Numbered from the stretch's first letter, positions 1-8,871 are shown. The stretch: DNA of 64,000 nt from Deinococcales bacterium (GCA_025359505.1 JANYHH010000070.1:1-64000), one strand, 5' to 3'. The notes: generated by a model from the letters alone, not told the origin. Program-made: numbers and translations.

Positions 1-134
1 TTGCACGCATGGGCGTGACGCGAGTTGCCCTTGACCTTGCACGTCAACGTCAGAGGCATTCGCTTCGCTCACTACCCTCTCCCCGACCCTCTCCCGCCAG
101 CGGGAGAGAGAGAAAATCAGTTGCGACTCGAGCA
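1..134. repeat. Intergenic repeat region with CCCTCTCC palindrome
   Basis: There is no gene here. Bases 1-20 are identical to 15749-15768. Bases 70-113 form a degenerate palindrome of CCCTCTCC and GGGAGAG arms, of the kind also seen near 4911, 28891 and 29766. It lies just beyond the 3' end of the homoserine dehydrogenase gene and may act as a transcript-end hairpin; that role is inferred. Confidence 0.55.
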
Positions 135-1133
135 TCACCGCACAATGCCGATGAAATCCGCCAGCATGTCATACGCAGTTTCACTCGCCCCAGCGCCTCG
201 CGTGATGATCTCGAGCGCGGGCAGCACGTCAAACTCCAGACGGGCCATCATGTCCGAACCGCCGATGCCCGCCATCGCACTGCCCTGCTCGAGCAGCGTG
301 GGTTTGACGCTAGCCCGCACGGTGTCGCCGTCTGGCTCGAGGGTGGCGACGAGGCGAATCGGCGTACCGCTCAGCTTGGCGGCTCTGATCTCCTCGAGTG
401 GGAGGTTGCGGATGCCGATGCGTTCCACATCAGCGATGCCAATGTTCGCGCCCATCACGGTGTTGGCTAAACCAATGATTTTGACCGCGCTGTCCCAGCC
501 GTCCACGTCGAAGCTGGAGTCGGTCTCGGCGATACCGAAGTCCTGAGCGCGTTTGACGCCTTCCTCGAAACTAGAGCCGCTTTCGATGGCCTCGAGAATC
601 ATCGTGGTCGTGCCGTTCGGTAAGCCTTGAAAGCGTAGCAGTTTGGCAGCGGGCAGGCATTCGCGCAGCAGCGAGTAGATTGGACTACCGCCCATGAAAG
701 TCGCCTCGAAACGGAACTTGACATTGTGAGCACGCGCCAGCTCCAAAAGCGCGTGTGAGGCGTGAACAATCGGGCCCTTGTTGGCGGTGACGACGTGAAT
801 GCCGCGCTCCAAAGCGGCTTCTATATAGGAAATCGCAGGCTGTCCCGTGAACGGATCTAAACTCGAGGCTTCGAAGAGCAGCGTCGGCGCGGCTCGCTCG
901 AGCCAGTCGTGCAGATTCGCGGCTGGTAGCGCGGTGACGCGACCCTCGAGCAAGGCTGGAATGTCGAGGCCATCTGGATCAGCCAAAAACCCGATGCGTC
1001 TCGAGTACACGCCGCTCACGCTGAAGGTCAGATCGTGTTGCGTTTGCAACTCAGTGCGCTTGCGCTCGAGCAGTTGCAGCAAGGCGCGGTGGACGTTCCC
1101 AAAACCGATCAGGGCGAGCTTGAAATGTGGCAC
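135..1133 (-). CDS. hom: Homoserine dehydrogenase
   Basis: Catalyses NAD(P)-dependent reduction of aspartate semialdehyde to homoserine, the branch point to threonine and methionine, in the cytoplasm. The N-terminus carries a Rossmann motif (LALIGFGNVH), followed by the family signature around VTANKGPIVH and the catalytic-domain segment FMGGSPI. At 332 aa it is the short form without a C-terminal ACT domain. The start chosen is GTG at 1133, directly before PHFKLALIGFG. An upstream ATG at 1193 would add about 20 unrelated residues and leave almost no space for the divergent sufE-like gene at 1202. The family call is firm; the exact start is inferred. Confidence 0.9.
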   Translation of the reverse strand: MPHFKLALIGFGNVHRALLQLLERKRTELQTQHDLTFSVSGVYSRRIGFLADPDGLDIPALLEGRVTALPAANLHDWLERAAPTLLFEASSLDPFTGQPAISYIEAALERGIHVVTANKGPIVHASHALLELARAHNVKFRFEATFMGGSPIYSLLRECLPAAKLLRFQGLPNGTTTMILEAIESGSSFEEGVKRAQDFGIAETDSSFDVDGWDSAVKIIGLANTVMGANIGIADVERIGIRNLPLEEIRAAKLSGTPIRLVATLEPDGDTVRASVKPTLLEQGSAMAGIGGSDMMARLEFDVLPALEIITRGAGASETAYDMLADFIGIVR

Positions 1134-1201
1134 GGTTGCGAGTCTACGCCGCGTAGGTTGTGCGACAAGCCGCAACACACGAAAGCCATACAATTCTTGT
1201 C

Positions 1202-1651
1202 ATGAGTCTGGCATCGCTCGAGCACAGAATTGAAGAATTGCAGGCGCTCCCCAAGGACGCGCAGATCACGAATTTGATTCAACTGGCGGGCGGTTTGGCG
1301 AAACTCGCCCCAGACTTTAGTCAGCACTGGGATATCAAAGACGTGCGCCAAGACCTCGAGTGCGCCGATACGGTCGGGTTGTACGTGCGGCGCGACCCTG
1401 ACGGTGTGCGGCTGGCGGCAGAAGTCGGGCAAGAAGTCACGACGCTGACCAGAGCCTTGACCGCGCTGATGGTGCAGCATCTGGACGGCGAGACACCAAG
1501 CGCGATTGCCAGCGTGACTGCCAGCCAGCTCTCGAGTATCGTGCCAGAATCCTTGCTGCGTCAGCGGCAGAACACCGTCAACTACGCGGTGCAACGACTT
1601 CAAGACGCGGTGCGTTCGCTCGAGCCAGTCGGTGTTCAGGAACGAATTTAA
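1202..1651 (+). CDS. SufE-like Fe-S cluster assembly protein
   Basis: A 149-residue cytoplasmic protein resembling SufE, which accepts sulfane sulfur from a cysteine desulfurase (SufS) through one cysteine. It shows the expected helical start (LIQLAGGLAKLAP), a single candidate sulfur-accepting cysteine in LECADTVGLYV where SufE has its GCxSxV loop, a basic-to-acidic strand after it, and a C-terminal helix ending LLRQRQNTVNYAV. The glycine preceding the active cysteine in most SufE proteins is a glutamate here. The ATG at 1202 is preferred over an in-frame codon at 1160 because it leaves a 68-bp divergent gap to hom. It stands apart from any suf operon in this window. Confidence 0.75.
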   Translation: MSLASLEHRIEELQALPKDAQITNLIQLAGGLAKLAPDFSQHWDIKDVRQDLECADTVGLYVRRDPDGVRLAAEVGQEVTTLTRALTALMVQHLDGETPSAIASVTASQLSSIVPESLLRQRQNTVNYAVQRLQDAVRSLEPVGVQERI

Positions 1652-1674
1652 ACGCAAACGCATAATGTAAAATT

Positions 1675-2241
1675 ATGGAACGCTTTTACATGGTCTATAC
1701 CGACAACGCCCAGCGCGGGCCGTACAGCGTGGCGCAGTTAGAGAACTTCTTGCAGCGCAATGAACTGAACTCGAGCGCGTTTGTCTGGACAGAAGGCATG
1801 ACCGACTGGCAACCGATTGCGACGGTTCTCACGCCGCCCTCGAGACCCATCGCACCGCCTGTTTTCACGCCTCGAGCGCCGCAGATGATGACGCCCATCC
1901 CAGCGCCGCTATCGTCAACTGCTGGCGTCAAAGAAAGCGATTACACGTTCATGCTAGTCGCGCACATTCTGATGGCCGCCTCGATCCTGACCGGTGGCGT
2001 GGCCAGCATCGCTGCCGTCATCATGGCGTACATCAAGCGCGACGAACTGCGCGGCACATATTTGGAGTCACACGCCAAGAATTTGATCGAGACGTTTTGG
2101 TGGTCGGTCGCGCTCGGCGTGATCGGCGTGATCCTGACGTTCGCGTTCGTTGGCGTTTTCGTGCTGCTCGGTGGGTTCATCTGGTTCGTGTACCGCTGCA
2201 TCATGGGGATTGTCAGAATCTCGGAGCGCAAAGCAATCTAA
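1675..2241 (+). CDS. GYF_2 / DUF4870-type membrane protein
   Basis: A 188-residue protein of two parts. Residues 1-55 form a GYF_2-type (DUF4339) module with the typical GPYSVAQLENF and DWQPIA segments, usually a protein-interaction fold. A proline-rich linker (about 56-80) leads to a C-terminal part with three likely membrane helices (near 90-112, 140-160 and 160-180), like DUF4870/Tic20-type small membrane proteins. The combination is common in bacteria, but no specific function is known to me. It lies 23 bp after the sufE-like gene on the same strand and may be co-transcribed with it. Confidence 0.7.
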   Translation: MERFYMVYTDNAQRGPYSVAQLENFLQRNELNSSAFVWTEGMTDWQPIATVLTPPSRPIAPPVFTPRAPQMMTPIPAPLSSTAGVKESDYTFMLVAHILMAASILTGGVASIAAVIMAYIKRDELRGTYLESHAKNLIETFWWSVALGVIGVILTFAFVGVFVLLGGFIWFVYRCIMGIVRISERKAI

Positions 2242-2252
2242 ACTCGAGCCGT

Positions 2253-3086
2253 TCAGACTCGAGCGGGATCGCTTCGCGTGCGCCGCAGCAGCAGCACGGC
2301 GACGAACACCATCGTGTTGACGATCACGACCATCGCCCCGGCGGGCGTTCCGAAAAAGTAACTCAAGTACAAGCCCAACACGCCGCACAGCACGCCGATT
2401 CCGCTGCCCCAAAGCATCATCGCGCTGACTCGAGTGGTCAACAACCGCGCCGTGCTGCTCGAGGTCACAAGGAAGCTCACCACTAGAATTGTGCCGACGA
2501 CTTGAATCGCCAGCACGACGGTCAAAGCGATCAGAATGAGCGTGAACGTGTTGAGCGCATTCACAGGCAACCCGATCACTCGAGCCTCGGTTTCGTCGAA
2601 ACTGACCAGCACCAGTTCTTTTTGCAGGGCGAACAAGGCGATCAGCGCTAGGGAACCCAAAACCAGTGTCGTCTGAATGTCGCCTGCGCTGATGCCGAGC
2701 GGTTCACCGACGAGTAAGTGCGCCAAGTCCACGCTGTACGTGCGGGTTTGCGACAGCAACACCACGCCGAGCGCGAACATGCCCACAAAGACTGTGCCGA
2801 CCGCGCTGTCTTGCTTCAACCCGCTGCGCCGAGCGACAAAGCCGATGCTCAACGCGGTGATGATCGCAGCCGCCACGCCACCAACGAAGTAATTGATTTT
2901 AAAGATGAACGACGCGACGATCCCCGGAAAAACAGCGTGCGCCATCGCGTCACCGATGTACGACAAGCCTTTTAGCACCACAAACGTCCCCACGCAGGCG
3001 CACAGCACCGCGATCAAGGAAAGTCCAATCAAGCCGCGCACGAAGAACTCGTACCGCAAAGGCTCGAGGATCAACTCTAAACTCAC
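2253..3086 (-). CDS. Mn/Zn ABC transporter permease (ZnuB/MntB family)
   Basis: Membrane subunit of a metal ABC importer (ABC-3 family), about 277 aa with roughly eight hydrophobic segments. The segment GDAMAHAVFPGIV is characteristic of ZnuB/MntB/TroC permeases. The GTG start at 3086 is chosen because it overlaps the ATPase stop by 4 bp (GTGA), a usual coupling in these operons; an ATG 114 bp further upstream would lie inside the ATPase gene. It is the last gene of the substrate-binding protein, ATPase, permease operon on the minus strand. Whether the metal is Mn, Zn or Fe cannot be read from the sequence. Confidence 0.88.
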   Translation of the reverse strand: MSLELILEPLRYEFFVRGLIGLSLIAVLCACVGTFVVLKGLSYIGDAMAHAVFPGIVASFIFKINYFVGGVAAAIITALSIGFVARRSGLKQDSAVGTVFVGMFALGVVLLSQTRTYSVDLAHLLVGEPLGISAGDIQTTLVLGSLALIALFALQKELVLVSFDETEARVIGLPVNALNTFTLILIALTVVLAIQVVGTILVVSFLVTSSSTARLLTTRVSAMMLWGSGIGVLCGVLGLYLSYFFGTPAGAMVVIVNTMVFVAVLLLRRTRSDPARV

Positions 3087-3868
3087 GGCTCGAGCCTCGC
3101 GCTGGAAAAGGTTTTTTCGATGTTGGCGGGCGTGTAGACCAGCGCCGGGCTGCCGGCCGCGATCACCGTGCGGTTGACCAAGAGGATATGCGAGCACCAC
3201 GCTCTGGCACTCTCCAAATCGTGCGTGACCATCAGAATCGCTTTGCCGCTGATCCGTTCACGCTCGAGGAGTTGCAAGATGCTGTCTTGGGTTTTCGCGT
3301 CGACACCCGTGAACGGCTCGTCTAGGAAAATCAAATCGCAGTCTCGGGCCAGCATTCGCGCCAGCAGCACCCGTTGGCGCTGCCCGCCGCTGAGCGCCGC
3401 GATCGGACGCCTGCGAAGATCGCTGACTCCCGCCCGCTCGAGGGCGTCAGAGACGGCCGCCGTGTCTGTGGGCGCGGCGCGGCGCAGCCAACCAATATGG
3501 CGGATGCGCCCCATCATCACCACATCCCAGACGGTCACGGGGAACGACCAGTCGAGGCTTTGCTGCTGCGGCACGTAACTGATGCGCTGGAGTGGCTTTG
3601 CGCCGAGCTGACTCGAGAAACCGATTTGACCCGTGAACGGCACGAGTCCGAGCATCGCCCTCAGCAACGTACTTTTACCCGCGCCGTTCGGGCCGATCAC
3701 CGCGACGAACTCGCCTTTGCACAGGTGAAAGCTCGCGCCAGTCAGCGCCACGGTTTCCCCAAAGGTCACGCGCACGTCTGACACGCTCACCAGTGGACTC
3801 GAGTGATCGGCGGGGAAGCGGTCTGGGGGCAATATCGGGTTCGGCATTGGCGCTCGAGGCAAGAGCAT
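3083..3868 (-). CDS. Mn/Zn ABC transporter ATP-binding protein
   Basis: Cytoplasmic ATPase of the metal importer. It has Walker A (GPNGAGKST), a Q-loop (YVPQQQSLDW), the ABC signature LSGGQRQRVLLAR, Walker B (LIFLDEPFTGVD) and the H-loop (MVTHDL), in normal order and spacing. The length of 261 aa from ATG 3868 may be slightly long; an in-frame ATG at 3847 would trim seven residues. It begins 11 bp after the binding-protein stop and overlaps the permease start by 4 bp, so the three subunits are very probably translated from one mRNA under the operator at 4771-4786. Confidence 0.93.
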   Translation of the reverse strand: MLLPRAPMPNPILPPDRFPADHSSPLVSVSDVRVTFGETVALTGASFHLCKGEFVAVIGPNGAGKSTLLRAMLGLVPFTGQIGFSSQLGAKPLQRISYVPQQQSLDWSFPVTVWDVVMMGRIRHIGWLRRAAPTDTAAVSDALERAGVSDLRRRPIAALSGGQRQRVLLARMLARDCDLIFLDEPFTGVDAKTQDSILQLLERERISGKAILMVTHDLESARAWCSHILLVNRTVIAAGSPALVYTPANIEKTFSSARLEP

Positions 3869-3879
3869 ACCTTCTAGAG

Positions 3880-4761
3880 TTATTTGAGCGCCGCGACGAT
3901 GGTCGTGACGTTGTAACGAAAGGCTTTCAGGAACGTATCGCCGCTCGAGCCGACCTGACCGAGCGCGTCGGTGTACAGCGGCGCGGCGACTTTTGCGCCG
4001 GTTTCGGCCGCGACTTGCGCGACGAGTTTGGCAGAGATGATGTTCTCGGTGAAGATGGCTTTGACGCTGTTGCGGCGGATACCGTCGATCAGCGCGGCTG
4101 TTTCCTTAGCGCTCGGTTCGGATTCCGTGCCGAAACTGGGAATGACGTTACCCAGCACCGTGATGCCGTAGCGAGCCGCGAAGTAGCCGAGCGCGTCGTG
4201 ATTGGTGACGAGCTTGCGGTTCTGAGACGGAATTTTCTGCACCTCGAGTTTCGCCCACATGTCTAGATTGGCGAGGTCTCGAATGTATTTCGCGGCACTG
4301 GCGGTGTAGACAGCCTGACCAGCAGGATCGGCTTTGATGAGCGCATCGCGGATGTTCTTAGCGTAGACGATGGTGTTCTGCAAGTTCCACCACATATGCG
4401 GATCGGTCTCGCCCGATTCCTTACCGACATCTATTTTGCGCGGTTTCAAACCGCTCGAGACGGTCACGATGGTCGCTTGACTGGCAGAGTTCGTCAGCAA
4501 CTTATTGAACCACGCCTCGAGACCCAAGCCGTTAACAAACACCAACTTGGCGCTAGTAAGGTTTTTGACATCCTGCGTGCTGGGCTGGTACGTATGCGCG
4601 TCTCCGTTGCGCGGCACGAAATTGGTGATCTTGACGCGGGAGCCGCCGACGTTTTTCACAATGTCCTCAAGCATGCTGAACGAGGTGGCGACGTTCAGTT
4701 GAGCGTGCGCGATGCTCGAGCTGAGCAGGGCGATCATGGCGGCCATGGCGAAACGGTTCAT
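3880..4761 (-). CDS. Metal ABC transporter substrate-binding protein (TroA/ZnuA-like)
   Basis: Secreted metal-binding receptor of 293 aa. The start is ATG 4761 with AGGAGA just upstream; upstream in-frame sequence consists of repeat DNA. A signal peptide (MNRFAMAAMIALLSSSIAHA) is evident. Likely ligands in the cluster A-I layout are His in GDAHTYQP, His in DPHMWW, Glu in FTENIIS and Asp in LYTDALG, the usual His-His-Glu-Asp set of Mn/Zn/Fe receptors. There is no long His-rich loop as in some ZnuA proteins, which slightly favours manganese or iron, but this is weak. It is the first gene of the importer operon. Confidence 0.9.
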   Translation of the reverse strand: MNRFAMAAMIALLSSSIAHAQLNVATSFSMLEDIVKNVGGSRVKITNFVPRNGDAHTYQPSTQDVKNLTSAKLVFVNGLGLEAWFNKLLTNSASQATIVTVSSGLKPRKIDVGKESGETDPHMWWNLQNTIVYAKNIRDALIKADPAGQAVYTASAAKYIRDLANLDMWAKLEVQKIPSQNRKLVTNHDALGYFAARYGITVLGNVIPSFGTESEPSAKETAALIDGIRRNSVKAIFTENIISAKLVAQVAAETGAKVAAPLYTDALGQVGSSGDTFLKAFRYNVTTIVAALK

Positions 4762-4770
4762 GCAATCTCC

Positions 4771-4786
4771 TGAGAATTGATTCTCA
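4771..4786. promoter_or_regulatory. Fur/Zur/MntR-like operator before the metal importer
   Basis: TGAGAATTGATTCTCA is an inverted repeat (TGAGAAT, 2-bp spacer, ATTCTCA), 9 bp upstream of the binding-protein ATG and abutting its ribosome binding site. Its form matches Fur-superfamily boxes (GAGAAT...ATTCTC). It probably gives metal-dependent repression of the importer; which metalloregulator binds is not shown. Confidence 0.75.
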
Positions 4787-5149
4787 ATAACTAAGAGGCA
4801 GTGTAAAACGCATTGCCAATAAACGCAATGGCTCGAGGGTAAGGAGTCGGCTCTAGGCGCTGATGCTCGAGTTTCAGAGTTGCACGGGCCATTTGAGTTC
4901 CACCGTTGCACAACCCTCTCCCCCGACCCCTCTCCCGAACTGCGGGAGAGGGGAGAAAGCAAAAGAATGCAGTTGACTGTGGGGTTTCCCTCTCCCGCCG
5001 GGCGGGAGAGGGTGTCGCTTTAGCGACGGGAGAGGGCTGCGACGGGCGAATGACTGATGCGATGAGCACCTCGTGCCACACGACGCAAGCGATGAAGTCG
5101 GAGTGCCTGACCTTGTGTTCGCCCGCCACTCGAGACCTCGCGCATCAAG
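4787..5149. repeat. Gene-free region with CCCTCTCC/GGGAGAGG palindromes
   Basis: A 363-bp gap between the importer operon and the spermidine-synthase-like gene. Bases 4911-5035 hold two back-to-back hairpin units (CCCTCTCC...GGGAGAGGG), one followed by a second small stem (GTCGCTTTAGCGAC). Similar units lie near 70, 28891 and 29766. The importer promoter should lie in 4787-4850. No convincing ORF is present. Confidence 0.6.
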
Positions 5150-5827
5150 CTACCTACGCCGCGCTACCCAAACCACGTGCCGCGCCCCTTTACCCGGTCG
5201 CGCCCGCACGGTCACGGCTCTGGAATCAAACCCACTGCGCTCGAGCCTCGCCGTAAAACTGGCGTCCGGCGCGACGCTCCAGACCGCGAGCACGCCGTGC
5301 GGTCGCAAACTGACTTTCGCCGCTGCCAGCCCCTCGAGCGAGTACAGCCACGAGTTCGCCCGCAATGTCAGCGCATCTGGGCCGTTGTCCACGTCCAGCA
5401 GAATCGCGTCGAATTCAGCCTTGTGTGAGCGTAAAACCTTTGCGATGTCGTCGACGATCACGTTGGCTCGAGGGTCGCGCAGTGGATGTCCGGCGCACGC
5501 GCCGAGTACCCCCGTGTTCCACTCCACGACGGCTGGCACGAGTTCCGCGACTGTCACGGCGGCTCGAGTGGGCAACGCGTCCAGCGCCGCCCGCAGCGTG
5601 AAACCCATGCCGAGTCCGCCAATCAACACCTTCGGCAGGGGGCGGTCAGCGATTTCATTGCAGGCGAGCTGCGCTAACCTGTCTTCGCTGTAGTGCATCC
5701 GGCTGTTCATCAGATCGCCGTCGTGTCCCGTGACGCGAATCGAGAACTCCTCGCCGCGCTGCCACAACTGCAATTCGTCCTTACTGTGTGGAATGCCGCT
5801 CGAGCCTAACCGCACCCACGGCGTCAT
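5150..5827 (-). CDS. Spermidine synthase-like methyltransferase-fold protein
   Basis: A cytoplasmic protein of 225 aa with the polyamine-aminopropyltransferase / SAM-dependent fold: a glycine-rich nucleotide loop (LIGGLGMGFTLR), an acidic strand end (VAELVPAVVEWN) and a DDIAKVL/LLDVDNGPD segment. It is shorter than true SpeE (about 280 aa) and its aminopropyl-acceptor motifs are unclear, so substrate is unknown. The start is ATG 5827, 10 bp after the glyoxalase-family stop; longer in-frame starts would overlap that gene. The two genes are probably co-transcribed. Confidence 0.72.
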   Translation of the reverse strand: MTPWVRLGSSGIPHSKDELQLWQRGEEFSIRVTGHDGDLMNSRMHYSEDRLAQLACNEIADRPLPKVLIGGLGMGFTLRAALDALPTRAAVTVAELVPAVVEWNTGVLGACAGHPLRDPRANVIVDDIAKVLRSHKAEFDAILLDVDNGPDALTLRANSWLYSLEGLAAAKVSLRPHGVLAVWSVAPDASFTARLERSGFDSRAVTVRARPGKGARHVVWVARRR

Positions 5828-5837
5828 AGCTCGACCT

Positions 5838-6839
5838 TCACAGCATGTCGCTCCGCGCAAACTCGAGCGGCGCGAGGTGACTTTCGATCTCCGCCCGGCG
5901 CGGCTCGAGGAACGGCGGTAGGGCGAGGCGCTGCCCGAGTTGGTCTTCGTTCTCGTCAGTCGCAAAGCCGGGATCATCGGTGGAGAGTTCAAACAAAATC
6001 CCGTTCGGCTCGCGGAAGTACAGGGCTTTGAAGTAATGGCGGTCAATCGGGCCGGAATTTGGGATACCGCTCTGTGTCAAATGCTCGAGCCACAAGGCGT
6101 ACTCAGCGATGTTTTTGACGCGGAACGCCACGTGGTGCATCGCGCCGGAGCCGCTGCGAGCGGGCGGCAAATCGGGGCGCGTCTCAATGTGAACCTCAGC
6201 CCCTGCACCACCCGCTGCCATCGCAAACACCGTCACGGTAAAGCCATTCAAATCGTACTCGCGCACGACCCGCATTCCCAGCACCTCGGTCAGCACCGCG
6301 GCCGTCGGCTCGAGGCGCGGCACAGTCAGCCAGACCGGCCCCAGCCCGACAATCGCCTGCTCGAGTGGCACGATCTTCGTCCACGGCTTGGCTTCAAACG
6401 CCCCGCCATCTGCGACGAGCGCGAAGCGCCCGCCCTCGAGATCATCAAAAAATAGGGTCGGACGACCGTCGAGTTCCGTAATTGGCTCGAGGGTCGCGCC
6501 TGCGGCTGTGAGCCGCGCCGACCAGAACTCGAGGCTGGCGGCACTTGGCACGCGCAGTCCCGTGCGGGAGATCGAGTTATTACCGCGCCGCTCTTGCGGT
6601 GAGCGCGGCCAGTCGAAGAACGTCGCGTCCGTCCCCGGCGATCCGATGCGGTCGGCGTAGAACAGGTGATACGCCCGCACATCGTCCTGATTGACGGTCT
6701 TCTTGACCAAACGCAGCCCCAGCGTGCCCGCGAAGAAATTGTAATTCGTGGCGACGCTGCCGGTGATGCCCGAGATGTGATGCAATCCGCCGAGTTCCAT
6801 GCGTGCATTCAACACCACGAGGGGCGTGTCGTCAGTCAT
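5838..6839 (-). CDS. Ring-cleaving dioxygenase-like VOC (glyoxalase) protein
   Basis: A protein of about 333 aa with two vicinal-oxygen-chelate modules, residues about 15-165 and 175-325, like the MhqA/MhqO group linked to hydroquinone and quinone detoxification. Metal-ligand candidates are His in GGLHHISGITG, His in AMHHVAFRV and Glu in PNGILFELSTDDPGF. Start choice: ATG 6839 or ATG 6800; longer reading would run into the divergent gene at 6909. The catalytic substrate is not deducible. It heads a two-gene unit with the spermidine-synthase-like gene. Confidence 0.82.
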   Translation of the reverse strand: MTDDTPLVVLNARMELGGLHHISGITGSVATNYNFFAGTLGLRLVKKTVNQDDVRAYHLFYADRIGSPGTDATFFDWPRSPQERRGNNSISRTGLRVPSAASLEFWSARLTAAGATLEPITELDGRPTLFFDDLEGGRFALVADGGAFEAKPWTKIVPLEQAIVGLGPVWLTVPRLEPTAAVLTEVLGMRVVREYDLNGFTVTVFAMAAGGAGAEVHIETRPDLPPARSGSGAMHHVAFRVKNIAEYALWLEHLTQSGIPNSGPIDRHYFKALYFREPNGILFELSTDDPGFATDENEDQLGQRLALPPFLEPRRAEIESHLAPLEFARSDML

Positions 6840-6908
6840 CTGCACCGCCAAAACCTCAAGGCCAACTAAGCCTTTTCTCAGTTTGTCCCCGAGCCAGTCA
6901 GGAGTAGA

Positions 6909-7391
6909 ATGCCAGATGTGAATCAAATCCCTGATGTCACCACCATCACCGTCGAGCAGTATTTCGGCGAGTACGGCTGGAGTTTTGAAACGCTCGAGGA
7001 CGGCATTTGGCGCACCGGCTTCAAAGGCGAGAACGGCTTTTTCACCATTTACCTGCGGCTGACCGACAATTGGCTGTACATGAGCATCAGCCCATATGTG
7101 CCCGCCCCGGAGGTCGAGCGCACCCGCGTTCACACGATGGAAGCAATGCTGCATTTCAACCGCGAGATGAACCTCGCCAAGTTCGTCTTGGACGAAGATG
7201 AAGACGTGACATTGACCGTGGAACTGCCCGCCAACGCATTGACCTACCCGGTCTTCGCCGAGGGGCTGACCGCGCTGGCGTACTACGCGGATGACATCTA
7301 CACCGATTTGCTGGAACTCTCTGAAAACCCCAATGCGATCTCGAGGTTCAGAAGTTTGAACGGCAAGACCACCAAACCGATGAGCGCCTAA
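6909..7391 (+). CDS. YbjN-like protein
   Basis: A soluble acidic protein of 160 aa resembling the YbjN / type III secretion chaperone-like fold: an N-terminal TITVEQYFGEYGWSFETL segment, a central sheet with YLRLTDNWLYMSISP, and a C-terminal helix (FAEGLTALAYYADDIYTDL). YbjN proteins are mostly of uncertain role, often described as stress or regulatory factors. It is divergent from the VOC gene with a 69-bp gap, and convergent with the broken regulator, whose stop lies 3 bp away. Confidence 0.65.
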   Translation: MPDVNQIPDVTTITVEQYFGEYGWSFETLEDGIWRTGFKGENGFFTIYLRLTDNWLYMSISPYVPAPEVERTRVHTMEAMLHFNREMNLAKFVLDEDEDVTLTVELPANALTYPVFAEGLTALAYYADDIYTDLLELSENPNAISRFRSLNGKTTKPMSA

Positions 7392-7394
7392 AGC

Positions 7395-8414
7395 TCAGAT
7401 CATCGTCGCCTCGAGCGGCTGGTGATGCGTTCCCAGCAACTCGAGCAGCGCGATCCCCGTTTGGCTCAAGCGGTAATAGACGAAGCGCCCACGCCGTTGC
7501 GACTCGACCAAACCAGTGGAGCGCAACACGCTTAGGTGTTCCGACACACCACTGGCTGCGAATCCCAAGCGCTGGGCAATCTCCAATGTCGATGACGGCG
7601 GCTCGAGGCTCAGCAGCACCGCTGCCCGACCCTGCCCGAGTAGCAACTCGAGCGCATGGGCGACGGGCGGCGGATCGTTGATCCAGAGATTGGCCACGCC
7701 CCGAGGGGTGTAGGCCAGCGTCGGTTACCACGGCGCATCGAGGATCGTGCTGAGGCGCGGCCAGACGAAGGCTGAGGGCATCAGCAGCAATCCGCGCCCG
7801 CCAAGATCAATATCACCGTCATCACCACTGCACAGCGATTGGTCGAGGCTGAGGACACCATCCGCAAAATGCAGCAGCGGATTGAGGTCAGAAAACAGCG
7901 CCTCCGCACCGCCCAGCGCGAGGCTGCGGGCCCGCAGCAGAATGTCGTTCTCGAGCATCGCCCGCAAGCGCGGCCAGTGCGGCTCGAGCGCGTGTGACCA
8001 GTACAAGCGCAACTCATCCGCCAGCCGCTGCAATGCACCTTGCGGCTCGGCTCGGAAAACCTCGAGTTGATCGTGAAGATCTGGGTTTCCCTCGAGCAGT
8101 TTTGATATCTCACCCTGAACAGTTGTTACAGGCGTGTCCAGCAACGCGGCGATCTCGTCCTCAAATTCTGGCAGCGCCGTGACGGGCGGCGGTGAGACGA
8201 AATCTGGGATGTACCCGTGCGGTTGCACGACCGCCCTCAGCAGCCTCAGATCCAAACCGTTGGTTGACTGCTGCGCCTCGCAAACCCACGGCAAATGGAT
8301 TGCAAAACGGCTGGGGTCGCGCATCACGCGGTAGCCCATCACGGTTTCCCACAGCGGGGAGTACGCGAAGCGCGTTTTCGTCAAGTCCAGCGTTGAGAGG
8401 TGCAAGTGAACCAT
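7395..8414 (-). pseudogene. DUF5937/ArsR-family regulator split by an in-frame TAA
   Basis: One reading frame from ATG 8414 to the stop at 7395 (about 339 codons) is interrupted once, by TAA after the codons for ILDAPW. The upstream 229 codons match the N-terminal domain of ArsR-type regulators with a DUF5937-like region, ending LLLMPSAFVWPRL. After the stop the frame continues at once with PTLAYTPRGVANLW and a winged helix (FAASGVSEHLSVLRSTGLV), exactly as in intact relatives, where the stop position is usually glutamine. CAA to TAA would explain it. The downstream part could start again at ATG 7697 as a 100-residue HTH protein. Pseudogene, recent mutation or base error are all possible. Confidence 0.75.
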
Positions 8415-8524
8415 TGTCGGTGGTTGTACCTTTCAAACGCTGCCATCACCAACCGATTCGGTACGCCCCGAATTGATTGCTGACGGACAGCCTCGAGCCT
8501 AGCCTAGCAAACAAGGAGGTCATC

Positions 8525-8728
8525 ATGACCAGTTTTGAAATGGAAATGCGCGTGCGCGAACGCCGTCAGCAGATGCTCGAGATTGTTGAGAACGACCACC
8601 TGCTGAGCCTCGCACCGCAACGACCCACGCTGAGGGTTCGATTCGCTCGGGTTTTACTCGCGCTCGGTGAGCGCCTCGATCCGCAGTTGCGCCGCGCTCA
8701 CTCAGCCGTCCCCTGCACAGACTGCTGA
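8525..8728 (+). CDS. Small protein of unknown function (67 aa)
   Basis: A 67-residue ORF with a perfect ribosome binding site (AAGGAGGT) 5 bp before ATG 8525. It is rich in Arg and Glu: an amphipathic, probably helical N-terminal half (MEMRVRERRQQMLEIVEN), then VRFARVLLALGERLDP, then a CTDC tail. No family is recognised. It is divergent from the DUF5937/ArsR gene and is followed by tRNA-Ala. Confidence 0.6.
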   Translation: MTSFEMEMRVRERRQQMLEIVENDHLLSLAPQRPTLRVRFARVLLALGERLDPQLRRAHSAVPCTDC

Positions 8729-8750
8729 CTCGAGCAGCCCGCAAAATTGC

Positions 8751-8780
8751 TTGACCACCCCGAGCCAGACGTGGTAGCTT
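8751..8780 (+). promoter_or_regulatory. Promoter of tRNA-Ala
   Basis: TTGACC (8751-8756) and TAGCTT (8775-8780) are separated by 18 bp, with the tRNA beginning 12 bp downstream, as expected for a sigma-70-type promoter. Confidence 0.6.
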
Positions 8781-8792
8781 TGCGGTCTGTGT

Positions 8793-8869
<77 letters not shown>

Positions 8870-8871
8870 GA

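Noticed and set aside
1160-1201. Longer N-terminus of the SufE-like protein
   Set aside because: It would overlap the promoter region of the divergent hom gene, and the added residues do not match SufE.
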